From assembly GCF_019331715.1 (NCBI RefSeq), contig NZ_JAHBBG010000005.1:62001-126000 (forward strand): a stretch of DNA of 64,000 nucleotides. Direction: 5' to 3'. The notes below the pieces were generated by a model. That model did not search any database. It was not told where the DNA came from and saw only the letters and a program-made list of their open reading frames with translations. The translations under genes were made by a program, and so were the position numbers. The DNA comes from Bifidobacterium simiiventris. GTDB lineage: Bacteria > Actinomycetota > Actinomycetes > Actinomycetales > Bifidobacteriaceae. Shown here piece after piece: positions 63,312 through 64,000 of this stretch (its first letter is position 1; each line of letters opens with the position of its first letter).

Positions 63312-63318
63312 CGCGCGT

Positions 63319-64000
63319 ATGAGCGAAATCATCAACGCAAACCTGACCCCGCTGCCCGACAAGGTCGGCGTCGACGGTCTGGAAGACAAGTGGCGTGCCG
63401 TCTGGGACGAGCAGGGCACGTACAAGTTCAATAACACGCGCGACCGCAAGGCCGTCTACTCCATCGACACCCCGCCGCCCACGGTGTCCGGCCACCTGCA
63501 CGTCGGCCACGTGTTCTCCTACACGCACACCGACGTGATCGCGCGCTACAAGCGCATGCGCGGCTATGACGTGTTCTACCCGATGGGCTGGGACGACAAC
63601 GGCCTGCCGACCGAACGCCGCGTGCAGAACTACTACGGCGTGCGCGTGGACACCTCCATGCCGTACGATCCGGATTTCAAGCCGCCGTTCGAGGGCACCG
63701 ACGGCAAGAAGATCGACGCGAAGGACCAGGTGCCGATCTCGCGCCGCAACTTCATCGAGCTGTGCGAGAAGCTGACCGCGCAGGACGAGAAGCAGTTCGA
63801 GGCGCTGTGGCGCTCGCTCGGCCTGTCGATCGACTGGTCGCAGACCTACCACACCATCGGCGAGCATCCGCAGCGCGTGGCGCAGAAGGCGTTCCTGCGC
63901 AACCTCGCCCGCGGCGAGGCGTACCAGAAGGACGCGCCGGGCCTGTGGGACGTGACGTTCCAGACCGCCGTGGCCCAGGCCGAGCTTGAGTCGCGCGAAT
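63319..64000 (+). CDS. valS: Valyl-tRNA synthetase (N-terminal part)
   Basis: The first 227 residues; the frame continues beyond the window. The class I signature is PPPTVSGHLHVGHVFSYTH (HIGH motif as HVGH), followed by DVFYPMGWDDNGLPTERRVQ, typical of ValRS. The start ATG 63319 is followed by SEIINANLTPLPDKV. A -10-like TAAAAT lies 8-13 bases upstream. Confidence 0.95.
   Translation, partial: MSEIINANLTPLPDKVGVDGLEDKWRAVWDEQGTYKFNNTRDRKAVYSIDTPPPTVSGHLHVGHVFSYTHTDVIARYKRMRGYDVFYPMGWDDNGLPTERRVQNYYGVRVDTSMPYDPDFKPPFEGTDGKKIDAKDQVPISRRNFIELCEKLTAQDEKQFEALWRSLGLSIDWSQTYHTIGEHPQRVAQKAFLRNLARGEAYQKDAPGLWDVTFQTAVAQAELESRE

Overview
The window is a high-GC actinobacterial chromosome segment, most likely from a Bifidobacterium. 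Evidence for this is the GlnR-type regulator, an AdnAB-like helicase-nuclease pair, the fused rhamnose epimerase/reductase, rpoB and rpoC with TTG and GTG starts, a galT-galK pair behind a DeoR regulator, and many gene starts with a -10-like hexamer 7-14 bases before the start codon and no Shine-Dalgarno sequence (leaderless transcripts). No phage, plasmid, IS transposase, CRISPR array, rRNA or tRNA was found. All 36 coding features look chromosomal; the accessory DNA is short palindromic repeats.

Left part (1-17.6 kb): an AdnB/AdnA-like recombination pair on the minus strand, then a divergent, overlapping plus-strand cluster of membrane Ser/Thr kinase, giant Ig/Fn3 surface protein, MoxR ATPase, DUF58 protein and a transglutaminase-fold membrane protein. 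The Ig/Fn3 and MoxR genes are read here as one open frame, although MoxR has its own strong ribosome site and start.

17.6-29.3 kb: rpoC and rpoB (minus), with a clear promoter for rpoB, preceded by the dTDP-rhamnose genes rfbB, rmlCD and rfbA. A run of 14 G lies 87 bases upstream of rfbB. 29.4-39.4 kb: a small membrane protein, mutY, trmL, a gap holding two related long hairpin elements, the UPF0210/ACT pair, a DHA2-type exporter, galK, galT and their DeoR regulator.

39.5-54.3 kb: a dihydroorotate dehydrogenase, an Old Yellow Enzyme, a class A penicillin-binding protein, a CRP/GlxR regulator, a lipoate ligase-like protein, leuB, oligopeptidase B, an App1-like phosphatase, gcvH, gpsA and plsC. 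The last two act in consecutive steps of phospholipid synthesis. 54.3-64 kb: a TetR repressor and MFS exporter carrying the same 19-base operator, murA, mntP behind a structured leader, a membrane protein, glnR, nth, an orphan peptide-binding protein and the start of valS.

The most novel items are the paired hairpin elements at 31943-32030 and 32085-32248 (conserved cores, arms that differ but keep their pairing), the TAAGTGGGT palindrome array at 59045-59223, the structured mntP leader, and repeat copies that appear to have become coding sequence in the lipoate ligase and in the galK tail.
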